Below, one piece after another: positions 1 through 21,258 of a DNA stretch of 64,000 bases. The position numbers were made by a program, and so were the translations under genes. The notes under the pieces are model-generated. The model had not been told where the DNA came from. It did no database searches and was given only the letters and a program-made list of their open reading frames with translations. Position 1 is the first letter of the stretch, and each line of letters begins with the position of its first letter. Source of the DNA: Amoebidium appalachense (taxonomy: Eukaryota; Ichthyosporea). The stretch covers positions 10,230,001 through 10,294,000 of the forward strand of contig CAVNZM010000005.1 in assembly GCA_963693365.1 (NCBI GenBank), given 5' to 3'.

Positions 1-40
1 AAGAAAAGGAATACAAGAAAGCAAGACAGGCTGCCTCCCG

Positions 41-72
<32 letters not shown>

Positions 73-386
73 GGCGGGGAGGGGGGGGGAGTGGAGTGTG
101 CTTGAAAACTAAAGCTGAAACATTAATCAGGCATCGGCATAAGTTAAAATAACAATTATAAAGAAAGGGCAGGGAGGGTGGGAGGGGAAGGAAGGGGGAA
201 AGGGTCCGAATGCCTTCCTAGAAAAAAGGAGGCAGGAGTAATGTGCAGTGGGTGTGTATGTGTGTGTGTTCACACTAGAGGAAGGGGGGGGGGGGGGGTA
301 GGCAGGCGGGCAGGGTGGGGGGGGGGGACTCGGGAGAGGGGGGGAGGTGGGGGGGGGGGGGGGGGGGGGAGGGGGGGTGAACTCAC
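1..386. repeat. Poly-G/GT low-complexity left edge
   Basis: Sequence at the window edge is dominated by G runs (50-90, 283-378) with short (GT)n. No exon could be supported between the edge and the hydrophobic exon that ends at 387. Cys/Val, Gly or Pro/His reading frames here are translations of the repeats and are not coding evidence. Confidence 0.8.
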
Positions 387-9346
<8,960 letters not shown>

Positions 9347-11209
9347 GTTTTTGGAACAGGTAGGGAGAAATGCTATGTGTGCATGGAGACAACAACACGT
9401 TTGCTGGGGCGACATATGTGTTCTACCTCTGCAAGGCCGCGGTTAGTGGGGTGCACGGGGGATAATGCGGGATGGTGGGGAGGTGAGAGGCGGTGGGTGG
9501 AAGAAGGGAGGGAGAAAGAGGGTTGGATGGCGGTTGGGAGGAGGGGGGGGGGGGGGGGGGGGAGGTTGAGAGGAGGCCATGCAGGATTACATGGAAGGAA
9601 GTGAAGATGGGGGCGAGTGATTGATATATTCGAATTGTGTTTCGTATGCAACTGAAGGTAATCTAGCGGAGCTTTTGCCTCTAATAACTTGAATAACCAA
9701 TATTCGGAGAAGTTGAAAAAAAAAGACCGAAGGAAAGGAAGGATTCTCCCCCCCCCCCCTCCCCCCCGCCCTCCCCCTCTCCCTCCCTTCCTCAAAATTT
9801 TGAGGGTTTGAAGGAAGAACTGGGGTTTACACACTATTTATTGCTGTGGACACTGTCTGGGGCCCAGCCTCACTCGACGGCCAGTGACTGCTTTTTCCAG
9901 CAGCCAAAATTTTGGCGCCAAATATTTGTGCGAGACTCTCTTTAGATTGGTAGGTTTTCAACTAGCTTTATATGGTTATAAAATCAGGTTAGGAACTCGG
10001 CGATCTGGATGACACTGACCCCGAGTCGGAGATAGCCTCCGGGCAATGCACTCGTTTTTCCTTTTATTATTTTACCTATTTCTTTTTTTTTGGCTGCGGC
10101 GGTGCCATAAAAAATCACCCCGGTGCCATTATAAAGTCTCAGTGAATGGTGGTGCCCATGGGGTTTGACCGCCGACGGCCGCTAGGCACTCAACTCGCCA
10201 ACTCCCGGGACGCTGCCGGCATGACCACGACAGCACGGCCCTCTGAAAAAAAGAGGGCCGTGACGACAGTGTCGACACTCTAAAAATCCTGGGAGGCCGG
10301 ACCCGGATGCTCGAGGGTAGCCATCCGACGACCTTACTTTCTGTAAGATTTACGAAGAAATGTGCACTTTGCCTCCAGCCACGCACGAGTGGCCGACTTT
10401 TTATATGCCTGCAGCAACAACGAAGTCGCCAGAACCACCAAAAGAGCATGCTCTCCTGAAGGAAGGCGTGACCCATGCAGCGGACTCGACGAGATCTATT
10501 TTACCCATAATGAGTTCTGATTGCTGCGTATTGATTGGATACTTCTAAACCTTGCGGCCGTGGTGGTATGTAGCAAAGCGCAAAATGATTGGTCACCAAA
10601 AACTATTCCTGGCTGCCGGGCGGCATATGATAGTGGTGATCGATTTTTTGGAGGTTATAAAATGCAAATAGAATAAAGCAGTCACTTCACTGAGTTCATA
10701 TTAAGCAAAAAATAAACTCTTGTAAATGGAGCAACAGCTTTACCGCTGGTCCCTACTGTATGAAGTCAGGGCGTAGGTATTGTGCAGGGCAGCGGAACGA
10801 AGACACCATGTTACTACTCGCCCGCATCATAATCGAACACCGCTTGGGATTGGTGGAGACATTTTGCCGCGCTCTACGTGGGTGCGAAAGCAACCAATAA
10901 GATGCGATTTGTATGAGTCATCCAACGAGAAACCACCTGGCAACTCCTCCGTGTCTCCACGTACTGACATGTGCAACTCTGTGTCCAAAGGCGACCATTT
11001 CATGTGTCACTCTTCACTCTCACTCATGCAATCATGGAGTTTGCAGGGTAGTTTCCTGGTGTTTGGTGAACTTCAAAATTTGTTTTATTTATAGACAATC
11101 AGTTTACCGTAAAAGGCGTAAAAGGATCAAATTTTTCACACCGTGTCTAGTGTTTCTTACCCCAAGATTTGATGCTAATAAGCTCACATGTTTACTAATA
11201 CAGCCCTCT
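9347..11209. promoter_or_regulatory. Divergent intergenic region between the ankyrin and GATA genes
   Basis: About 1.9 kb separate the two predicted start codons. Poly-G/C and pyrimidine tracts occupy 9550-9790. CCAAT-type pentamers (ATTGG or CCAAT) occur near 10533, 10587, 10847 and 10890 on the GATA side. A perfect hairpin lies at 10234-10262 and a 12-bp palindrome AGTGTCGACACT just after it. Plausible bidirectional promoter; no transcription start can be fixed. Confidence 0.4.
10234..10262. other. Perfect 11-bp inverted repeat with A-rich loop
   Basis: CACGGCCCTCT and its exact complement AGAGGGCCGTG flank a 7-nt loop (GAAAAAA). It stands in unique sequence between two divergent genes. 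Possibilities are a cruciform or regulatory dyad, or a short hairpin RNA; nothing else identifies it. Confidence 0.7.
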
Positions 11210-12394
11210 ATGACTAGAAACCAACTAAATCCTGTAGTAGATAGCTTTTTGGAAATGTCAACCGCCGCCCATCCCGTCACCAAAATGACGGGGAAGACTT
11301 TCCAAACATCCGGTGTTGTGGGGCAGCCGAACTCCCCGTACGCACGGTCAACCTTACAACGGGGAAGTTTCATTAGAAAAGACTCTGGTGGGATGAGCGA
11401 GGTTGAAGTTGGGCTTAGGAACATTATGCAAACATTGAAACTCTCCCAACCGAAACGATCTCTAGGTGTTGCGTCTGTATCCTCGCTGGATGCTGTGGGT
11501 GAGAATGACAGCTCGGCAGCGAGCAGTAGGATTGATTTGCAGAGTCTGACGATGGGGAGTGAGGGTGTTACGTTGTTGCAGCCCTCTTCAGCCGCCGTTC
11601 TAGGTAGGTTCATAATAGGCTGAATTTTTTTATTTTTTTTTTCGGTTTTTATCTGGGGTATGATTGCGTATTCCCACTGGGCTGCTCGGTGAATAGGACT
11701 GCCACCCGCATATGGTGTTTTGTTTTTAAAATTCTTTATCACGAGTGAGGCAATGAATGAAGATCACGCCTGACCTCATATTTACGGGTTTGTGCTGACG
11801 AAATCAAACATGGTTTGCTTTTGGTTGGTGTGCTTTAGGTGCAGAGATAGGTACACAAATGGAAAAAGGGCAGAGCACACACCCCACCACATATTGGACA
11901 CACCTTTGCATGCAGGCGAACAGTTCGATGGAAATTTCACCCATACCGCCTGCTCTGAAGTCGGTCATGCAAAAACGCACATGTAGTTTCTTGATGGTGA
12001 GAATAGACCGTAGACAAGCACCAGAGACACCATCTAAATAGGATCCGTATATGCACGTTCGGCCAAACATTTTTTCCTGGATAAAAACTTGCGAGAACTT
12101 AATGACTTCGTAGATCAGATTGGTTCACGCATTACAGATGCTCTGGCAACCAACGGGAGAGGCGGAGGAAGGACACAAGAAAAATGGTTCAACTATACAG
12201 AGAAACACAGACACTGCTAACTACATAGTTACTACCCCAATATAATTCGTGCCATATGTATCAGATTCACCGAAGAACGCCTATATTATGCGACCAAAGG
12301 ACCATTGGCACAAAGACATACAGACGGAAACAAATCAACACACATGTCCAAACATGCGGAGAATTGCCACACAAGACACATACACACACACACG

Positions 12395-12449
<55 letters not shown>

Positions 12450-13659
12450 CACACACAGCACACACGTGCTCTCATGAGACCCATTATAACAGTGTCCCCC
12501 TATGCCTTCTCCTTTCCTCTCCACGCTCAACTGCGGCCATTCCTCCAACCCTTCTACACCCACACCCGCCCCCGGTGGCCGCATTTCACAACAACAACAA
12601 CAACAACAGCATTAACAGCATCCTCTTGTACACTCTCACAGTTTTTCACATATACTAATTTTCTATGACAAAGCAGGAGATAGGCCAAGTCCCATCCATT
12701 CTCTCCACAGCACGAAAACCCACACCCTAAGTTACAGCGCCGACAACCTCCCACTACTTTCTGCACAGCCGCCGCCACCCGTTGCACCCAGCCCTCTACG
12801 TGTTATGTCTCTCGGGCAGGAACACGACTCCACGTTTTTTTTCGGTAGCAGTTTCGACCATCTCCAACTCGAAAACGTGCAACCGCAGCTTCCCAACCTC
12901 ATTTCTATTTCACAGCAACCCCTGGGTCTACACATGCAACACCAGCCCCTCATGCACACCATGTCCATGCCGGATGAGTTTGGGAATTTACACTCCTCCG
13001 TTGGAATGTATGGGGCTCATGTTGGGCCCGCACCTGTGGTTACGGACACCACAAGAATCGGCAGTTATAACATTCCACACTCACCAATGTGCCAACGTGA
13101 ACTTTTGCAGGTTGGAACCACCCCCACCACCCCCCTTTCCCCGCTCATTCCCCCCCCCCCCCCCCCCCCGAAACAAAGTATGGGTTGGGAACCACGCGCG
13201 AGAGGTTAAAGAGTCGAAACCCATGCTTTGGTGGAGGCATAGGAACCCCCCTGATGATGGGCTCTGTTCAAATGTCTCCTGCCTGCACGCTTAAATTGTT
13301 TGATTTTGTATTTCCCACTTTTGTGACGTGTTGTTGATGCTCGTTGTTGTCTCCTCCATATTTCCAACCCTCTAACGCATACATCACCCCCCCCCCCCCC
13401 CCCCCCCCCCACCCACCCTCGGGATGGGCTCTGCTAATGATGCCTACAGCAACTTTTTATGTGTGCCCAGCAATCATATATTATGAATGGACACTTCGTA
13501 TTCGGTCATGAATCCAAACCCCCACCCCCCCCCACCCCCGCGCGCCCCCCCCCAGCCCCGTCGGCCTGCCCTTCCAACAACAAAATCATTAACCTCGCCT
13601 CCAATCTCACCCGGCCGTTATTCACTAGTTGCATCACATTCTGAACTCAATGGCACCCC

Positions 13660-13696
<37 letters not shown>

Positions 13697-14393
13697 CCCC
13701 CCCCCTCCCCCCCCCCCCCCCCCAAAAAAAAATAAAATAAAAAATAAAAAATAAAAAAACTGCAGGGTCTTGCCATGCTACAGACCAGCTGTGACAGCAT
13801 CAGTATGAACACCCCGAGCCCGCTCCGACACTCCTCTCTCACCGGCAGTCTCTCATCCAATAGCGTGCGAGAGTTTACACCGACGAAGCAACGGAGATCC
13901 ATATCTCGCACCAGCCGCTTTTCTAGAAGCTCAGAGAACTTAACCCTTTCCCGCCGACAATCGACGGAACCGCGCAGCGGCGCGATGAACGAGAACGATT
14001 TAAGTTTAGGTTTAAATCAGACCCAATCGTTTCGGTCGGATTACACATCGACAGATGAGATCTTGGGCACCGACGATGAGGCTCTGATGGGTTCGATTTT
14101 CGGTTCTAAAATCTCCCCAACCACGCGGGATCAGCAGCTGGCCAAGGGGTTTTCACCGGAAAACAAAACCGAAAAGCCGATATCTGGGAGCAAGGGAGAT
14201 GCACAAGAGACGCCGGCGGAGAAAACAGAGGAAGGCTTCTTTTTTGGCCAAGATGCCGGGGTGGGTGTTCTTTTGCGTTTGCCTATTTCTTTTCCTTGTT
14301 TCGCCTGCTAACTTGGTCTGTGCATACACACACACACATACATACATACACACACGTTCACGTACACATCCCCGCGCGCGCACGCACACACAA

Positions 14394-14443
<50 letters not shown>

Positions 14444-16152
14444 CCACACACACACACAGACACACACAACACACACAGACAAGCACACACGTACACATAC
14501 AGAGAGAGAGAGACGTACACACGCACACACAAAAAAAAAAAGAACGCCCCCACCAGTACTTTGCCCTCTTATCCCCATACACATGCTAAGTGCCAATATT
14601 GGGTTTCATTAACCCGGATGCATCTACCAGGCGCTGGAAGAATGGTATCTGGACCTCCTGGATGGCAGCAAATCATTGGATCTTACTACATACCAGAGTC
14701 CCCCTACACTGGATGGAGAAGGGGAGGGACGCACACTCAGCAACGAACCGAGCCAGGTAAATTTTGACTGGTGCATTCTAGATGCTTCTTTGCCGCTCAA
14801 AACCATAGGGAGCAAAATAGCTAATAGACATAACACAAAGTTGGTAAGTTTTCTTAAAACGTTTTGGAGAGATTGGGGGGATAAGCGATGCGCGAAAGGC
14901 AGGCAAAGGTGGCTGCCTAAAGGAGGAGGGGAGGGAATCGCGGGGGAGGGAGGAGGAGAGGCGGGGGGGGAGGGGGGAGGGGGGGGGGAGGGGGGGTTAC
15001 ATAAGAAAATTGGACGGTTTATAATGACGATATTAATAGGCTCGGAACAAGGAAGGTAGACTTCGAAAGTTCAATCCTAACAGCGAGTTCTTGCCCTTCA
15101 GGAACGGTCCCTGGATGCACAAACACCCATCCAATCACCGGCCTCGGAGGAGGAAGTCGTTACCATATTGGGAACCGCAAGATCTATGACGGTTCCCATA
15201 TTTGGAAGTGCGTCTCAAGCTGGGGGAACCAATCAAAACGCATCATCTGATGAGCCACTGGCGGTGAAGCCATCGGGGAGAAGAAAGGCGGGGGTCAAAC
15301 CACCCTCCGTTTGTGCAAACTGCAAGGTAAAAATGGGCAAGGAAATGGTGAAACAAGCATGCACAAGTGCACACACTTACACGGACGTATACACACGTAC
15401 ACCCACGTACACCCACGTACTCGCACGTACTCACACGTACCCACCCACGTACTCACACGTACACCCACGTACTCACACGTACTCACACGTACACCCACGT
15501 ACTCGCACGTACTCACACGTACACACACGTACTCGCACGTACTCGCACGTACTCACACGTACACACACGTACGCGCACGTACATGAACGCATATTACGCA
15601 CATGCATACATGTACGCACACAACACACGAAATGCAGATACATGCAAACTCTCTCCATGCGCACCGTGGTAGTTTTCCTTCATTCCACCCCAAGAATTTC
15701 CTTGTCTCACTACCTACGCCTCTTCCTCCTCTCCCTCCCCCTTCCCCCCCTTCACTCCTTCTCCCCCACCCACCCACCCACCCACCCAAAAAAAACCACC
15801 TTCCCGCACACACACACACACACACACACACACATGCGCGCACACACACACCCCGATCGTCTTCACATTTCATCTTGTCCGCCCAACCCAATTTGTGTTT
15901 TTTTCGGCATTTTGAAAAGAAGAAAAAAAATGTGGACCACTCACCGCACCCCCAAACGCCCCATTAGACTCAACAGTCGACCCTATGGAGGAGATCCGAG
16001 GCTGGGGAGCTCGTGTGCAATGCTTGTGGCCTGTACGAGGTACGTCTATGATTATGATCATCATTAGTAACCTCCTCCCCCCCCTCCCCCACCCCCCCCC
16101 CTTTTTTTTTCTTCTTGTTTATTATTTTCTTTCTTTTTTTTTCCTTTTTTTT

Positions 16153-16183
<31 letters not shown>

Positions 16184-16559
16184 CTGTTTTTCCATTTTTT
16201 ATCTTTTTTTTTTTTGTGTGTGTGTGTGTGTGTATGTGTTTTGGGGGGGGGGGGGGGGGGGAGGGGGAGGGGGGGAGGGGGGGGAGGAGGGGGTCGTTTG
16301 TCCCACGGTACCTATGACACACATCCCGCCGCCACCACCACCACCATCATACAACATGCACTCTTCCCCCGCTCACCACACCCATATTTCCCCACAGCGA
16401 CTGCACAAGGCGCCTCGCCCGCCAGACGTGTTCACGCGGACCAATCGGAGGAGGCCACGGCAGAGAAAGTCACGTGACATGGAGGAGCCCATCCAATTGG
16501 ATCGCTGGCACCGAGTCAGCAACATCATAGTGCCCGGGTTCGGATTCCTCGCTGCATAG
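11210..16559 (+). CDS. GATA-type zinc-finger transcription factor, eight exons
   Basis: Exons 11210-11603, 11839-11996, 12769-13110, 13766-14260, 14631-14756, 15102-15326, 15968-16039 and 16398-16559 sum to 1,974 bp (657 aa plus stop). All borders are GT/AG and every phase matches (one junction phase 1, six phase 0). Exons 6-8 assemble one GATA finger: SVCANCK, then TQQSTLWRRSEAGELVCNACGLYE across the next exon, then RLHKAPRPPDVFTRTNRRRP. Spacing is CX2C-X17-CX2C, the animal-type class IVa loop, followed by the usual basic tail. The preceding 550 residues are Ser/Thr/Gln/Pro-rich and likely disordered, with an RRSISRTSRFSRSSENLTLS basic-serine patch in exon 4. Role: nuclear DNA-binding regulator recognising GATA sites. 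The start (MTRNQLNPVV) is chosen because coding-like sequence begins there; the frame is open upstream and a CAG acceptor precedes it, so a 5' exon may be missing. Exons 2 and 3 are the least certain. Confidence 0.8.
15102..16559 (+). CDS. GATA finger-encoding exons 6-8
   Basis: The first Cys pair (CANC) ends exon 6 at 15326; the loop and second pair (CNAC) form the 72-bp exon 7 (15968-16039); the basic tail and C-terminus form exon 8 (16398-16559, TAG stop). All three junctions are phase 0. The introns are 641 and 358 bp and consist of a 10-bp CACGTAC tandem array and poly-T/poly-G respectively. The C-terminus ends FGFLAA. Confidence 0.85.
15370..15592 (+). repeat. 10-bp tandem array with CACGTAC core
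   Basis: About 22 units of ten bases (CACGTACTCA, CACGTACACC, CACGTACTCG variants), each containing CACGTAC. It lies wholly within the intron that splits the GATA finger. The core overlaps an E-box-like CACGT(A) motif. Confidence 0.85.
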
Positions 16560-16619
16560 CCGGCACATGCAAACATGTGATTTGATCTACTTGATTTGAT
16601 TGGATGGAGGCTATGTGCG

Positions 16620-16756
16620 GCGTCATGTGATTGGGTGCAAGTCATGTACAGCGTCATGTGATTGGGTGCAAGTCGTGTGCGGCGTCATGTGATTGGGTGC
16701 AAGCCATGTGCAGCGTCATGTGATTGCGTTAAAGGCATGTGTGGTGTCATGCATGG
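16620..16756 (+). repeat. 31-bp minisatellite in the GATA gene 3' flank
   Basis: Four full units of 31 bp, each starting GCGTCATGTGATTGGG, and a partial fifth begin 60 bp after the stop codon. Degenerate half-units precede them. Each unit carries one ATTGG box. The array probably lies in the 3' UTR or terminator region. Confidence 0.8.
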
Positions 16757-17395
16757 CAAGGCCGGCTGCAAAATGAGATTTGGTTGGTGAAATTCTAATG
16801 GGCGATTTTCTCGGGTGATGGTGGTCTATGGAACTGTAAGGGGCAGTATGCTAGAATGGCTGTTTGGATAAAACTCGGAATCATTTTTGAGATACATCCC
16901 TTGTGTTACGTTGTGCTGTTACATGCCTAAAATAGCTTGTGCCTTTTTTTTCCTGCACCTTCAGTTTGTATATCAAAGAGCAGGACCCTCTACGATGTGC
17001 CATGGAAGTGCCATACGGAGAGATTCATGTTTGTGTATGGTGCTGATTGGAGAGTGTGGTAAAAGTTAGGTAGGTGTGCCATTTGGGGTTGCTACTAAGG
17101 ATTCCCATATGACGCTCCAATCATTGTTATATTATTTTTGATGAGTGAAAGTCGGGAATGATTGAACACAATGCCATATGATAATGTGTGGTGTGTTCTT
17201 CTATTGCCTTTTCTTTGCCAGGTTTACTAATAATGTCTACACAAAGTATCCCAGATCGCATTCATAGTATGTCATATCACATATCATATTTGGTTATATT
17301 GGGTTTCTGAGTTTCTTTGTCTAAATAATATTGCGAAGGTCATGTTTGAGTTGGTATTATCAAATGTCTAACCAAGAGTCTCTGTCTGCAAATCA
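16757..17395. other. Unique AT-rich intergenic sequence
   Basis: Non-repetitive sequence with no exon chain that I can support on either strand. Confidence 0.6.
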
Positions 17396-17880
17396 ATGTG
17401 TCTTCAAAATATATCTCGACTATGTACGGCATATCTCGACTATGATGAAACCGAATACACTTGCCAGGTCTATCCGGTCGGACGACAACATTTGAGATTT
17501 GCCGAATTGTGCGTCGAGATACAAAAAAGATGCTTAAGCTTAGTTTCATGTGTGTATCAAGGCATGCTTACCGTGGCCCACCCCAAATATTCAATTAGAT
17601 CCCTATTTGGGAGAAGAATAATTGATCCACTTGAGACGCAATTTAAAAAGAATGTTCTTTTTTTTTTGGCACCTATTGAAGTACCCGAAACACGAACAAA
17701 TGGGATATTACAGAATCCAGATAATGTAGTATTACTTCAAGTCACATTTGACGTGCGAGTTACTTTGCGCACGTCACAACACTCGGAGGCCATTCCACGT
17801 GCCACCCCTCCCCGTGCACATACTCATCATACAAACAGGGAACCTTACACTCTTGCTGGAGTTTTCCAACCCCCTCACGG
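17396..17880 (+). CDS. Hypothetical coding segment, unknown function
   Basis: An ATG at 17396 opens a frame with balanced composition for about 150 codons (MCLQNISRLCTAYLDYDETE...) before it enters the poly-Pro frame of a C-rich tract near 17880. I recognise no family. A short 20-bp direct repeat (ATATCTCGACTATG) occurs at its start. It could be an exon of a gene including 18379-18455, or chance. Confidence 0.2.
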
Positions 17881-18378
17881 ACTCCCCCCACCCCCCCTCC
17901 CTCCCCCCGCCCTCCCCCCTCCTCCTCCTCCCTCCCCCCCCCCCCCCCCCCCTCCCACACCCAATTAACATCCCTTCTAATCCACCCCACCCCACCCCGC
18001 TCGACCACCACCACCACCACACAACCACACCCACCCCACACCCACGCCCACGCCCATGCCCACCCACACCCACACCTACACCGTCACCCACGCACATTAC
18101 ACCTTGCATACAGCTTACCAAACAATGTCCTTCCCCCCCCCCCCCCCCCCTATCCCTCGCCCTCCGCCCCCCCTCCCCCCCTCCTCCTCCTCCCCCTCCT
18201 CCTCCACCCCACCCCTCCCCCGTTCCCACACCCATCCACACACACACAAACACTTTGCACACAAGCTTACGGCAAAAATGTCCTCCCCCCTCCGCATCCC
18301 CTCCCCCTCCTCCCCCCCCTCCCCCCCCCCCCCCCCCCCTCCCCCCCCCCCCCCCCCCCCCCCCCTCCCTCCCTTCAG

Positions 18379-18455
18379 CCTCTACCCCGTCTCAACTCAT
18401 GTTTTCCCCGCAACTTTCCACCACCATCACCAGCCCTTCCCTTTCAGCCCGCCAG
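18379..18455 (+). CDS. Isolated 77-bp exon candidate
   Basis: Acceptor CCCTTCAG after a long pyrimidine tract and a consensus donor CCAG|GTAAAC. Between them the frame reads STPSQLMFSPQLSTTITSPS then LSARQ, entering with two bases and leaving in phase 0. The composition resembles the disordered parts of the GATA gene. No partner exon could be tied to it with confidence. Confidence 0.35.
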
Positions 18456-20160
18456 GTAAACACACAGGACTTCCTCCTGCGACATTCTCTCTTGGGCTTT
18501 AACTTCCCCCGTCTCGACTTTACGAGGTTATTGTAGGTAGGGGAGGTGGGTATTCTCCCTATTTCTCTTTATTCCCAGAGCCAAAACAAGTGGAAGGAGG
18601 CCTGGGCGGTGTGTTTTTGTATGCGCGTGCGAACGTGAGGAAGGGGTGGGCTGGAAAAAGGGCATCTTAGTTGGACTAAGGTCAAAGATATGATGGTTCT
18701 ATGGAGACGGCATGGCATGAAAGTGGTTCAACTAGGCCAGTAATGTCCACTTTCGAGCCATACTCTCGGGTTGCGCAGCTAATGGTTTGTCTTGGTACGT
18801 GTAGTGAGCCGGGGGAGGTCGAGTTGAAGGGGCGGGAGCGCAGGGGGTGGGGGGGGGGGGGGGGGGGGGGGGGAGGTGTGGGGGGATGGGAAGGCTTTGA
18901 GGGTATATGGGGTAGAGTATGGTGGGATGTGGAAGAGATGAATACAATAGAGGCTGACCAGCGTGCCACTGAGCAAAGATGCTTGCCAACGAAAAGAGCA
19001 TGCATAAATTAAACCAAGGCCCAAAAAATGGCACAAGGCACTTGAGCAAATTCTGATCCAAGTAGCACCCCCCCGGTGTGATGAGGGTACGTGGTGGTGG
19101 GTGGGTGAGTGGGTGTGGTGGGGTTGGGTCGGTGGGGGAGCCCCCCCGAGGGGGGAGCGGGGGGAGGGGGGGGAAGGGGGCGGAGAGGGGGTAAACGAGG
19201 GGGAGAAGATGGGGGCGGAGGGGGAGGGGGGGAGGGGGGAGGGAGCAGAGGGATGCAACTTAGCCAACTGCATGCATACACTTTTGAGCCATGATATTCC
19301 AGTTGCACAGGGGATGTGGTGTGTGTGTCTATAGTAGCTTTGTGTAGTTAGAACGGGTGTTCAGGGGACAAGGGAGATCGAGGGGATGGAAAAGGGAGGG
19401 GATTGATTGGAGAGGATGGCGAGGTGGGGGGGAAAAGGGGAGGGGAGGAGGGGGAGGGGGAGGGGGGAGGGGGGTGGATGTACTAGGCATTACAGGTTGA
19501 AAAACGTTGAAGTGAAGTAATTGCACGGGCAAGGGGAGGAAAGGTGGTGGCCTGAGGGAGGGGGGCAGCTCCAAAGATAAGTGAATGGCATTTAAACGGG
19601 AGGGGAAGGGGTGAAAAAGAAGGGGGGAAGGGGGGCTGTCTTGGTTCAGAAGTATCACATGTCATTTAGCATCTATGTCGTATATTCTCATTTCAACTCG
19701 TGTGCAGCGGGAGTGCAGCTATCCACCGACTATCCAAAAAATAGACTATCCAAAAAATAGTCATCCCCAGGCTGCTCTCAGCATCAACTATCCATCAAGT
19801 ATCCATTTACTCATACATGTACATACTGTTACCATGTGGAGCGCATGTGTGCATGCAAAAGTTGGAAAAGCCAAATAAATCTACCATTTCTGCAACCTTT
19901 CAACACAACCAACCACCTTAATCAAAAAAAAAAAAAAAAATCTAATAGGCTCAAATCCTTCTTCCTTCTCTATCTTTTACCTCCTTTTCCTCATCATCAT
20001 GCAATCAAAACCAAAGCTCCATATCACTCACTATCAGAAACATTTTCCAAACTGCATCCCGCCACACACAACACAACCATCATACCACCACAGCCACAAA
20101 ACTACTACGGTTCTTTAACATGAAACCACCGCAGCTTCTTTAACCCCGCACAGAGCCGGG
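18456..20160. other. Low-complexity region with two related EYGSKV-like segments
   Basis: Poly-G and GGGA-rich blocks dominate (18845-18875, 19140-19260, 19425-19480). On the minus strand, two short segments at about 18735-18785 and 19270-19305 share the frame pattern Q/T-(L/R)-EY-(H)GSKV, with matching DNA, and may be diverged duplicate exons. At 19720-19800 the heptamer CTATCCA recurs about six times, including two copies of ACTATCCAAAAAATAG. Confidence 0.35.
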
Positions 20161-20758
20161 CTACACGCTGCCTGCAGCCACAGCAGCCTCCTGCTTGCGT
20201 ACCAAATCCTCGCACACCTTCATGGCGTGGGCCACCTTCTTAATCTCGTGCTCGTTGAACCCGCGATTATTCTCCTTGAGGTTCTCGTAGATGTGGTACG
20301 CCTGTGTGTATGTGTTTATGTGTGTGTGTGTTTGGGGGGGGGAGGAGGACTATATAGACAATGAGAGCAGAAAGCAGCGGAGAATGTGGCCCGAGAGAGT
20401 GTTAATTGTGTTGAGGGGCCCGGGGAGAAGAAGGTTGGGAGGGGAGGGGTGAGAGGGGAGGGGATGGAAGAGCGGAGAAGAGAGGGGGGGAGGAGGAGGA
20501 GGAGGAGGGTGTCAGATGTTTGTAAGATGATTATGTAATATCGACAGTGCTGGATGAGGCCTATCAATGCGGAAGGGAACCTTGCTCATAAGGCGAGAGA
20601 TTGACTATTGAAAAGACTCCATTCCCTCTTCCTCTTCTTTTTCCGAAATCATGCATCTTGTTCTTTTTCCCGGGGGGACTCGGGGGGAGGGTTGGGGGGG
20701 GGGGGGGGGGGGGGGGGGGACCATCAAAGTGTGTGTGAGGGCCGGGGGGGGGGGGGGT

Positions 20759-20791
<33 letters not shown>

Positions 20792-21093
20792 GGGGGACGG
20801 GTGGGAGGAGGGGAAGACTTCCTGGGTTGGTTGATTGTTTGTGGTGGTGTTGGTGGTGGTTTTTCGGGAGGGGTGGGGGTTGGGGGGGGGGGGGGGGGGG
20901 GGGGGGAGATGGGGAAATACTTCATCTACGAAACACTCATGTGCAAGACCAAGGAAATTCCCCGACTCAAAACTTCCCTCTTCCAAATTTTGAATTGATT
21001 AATCAGAATTCTCAATGGGCATGCCACATTAGAAGTCGTTACCCTTAAGTAACTTGCAATCACAAACCTTTGTCTCCTGTCACCTCTCCATCT

Positions 21094-21127
<34 letters not shown>

Positions 21128-21204
21128 TACTCCCATTCTTCCTCCACCCTCACCCCACCCCCAACCCCATCCAGACCACCATCACCATCACTGACCCACA
21201 CCTT

Positions 21205-21258
<54 letters not shown>

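Noticed and set aside
10129-10476. 115-codon minus-strand ORF in the divergent spacer
   Set aside because: Spans the hairpin and promoter-like sequence, has no recognisable motif, and overlaps the expected GATA upstream region; probably chance.
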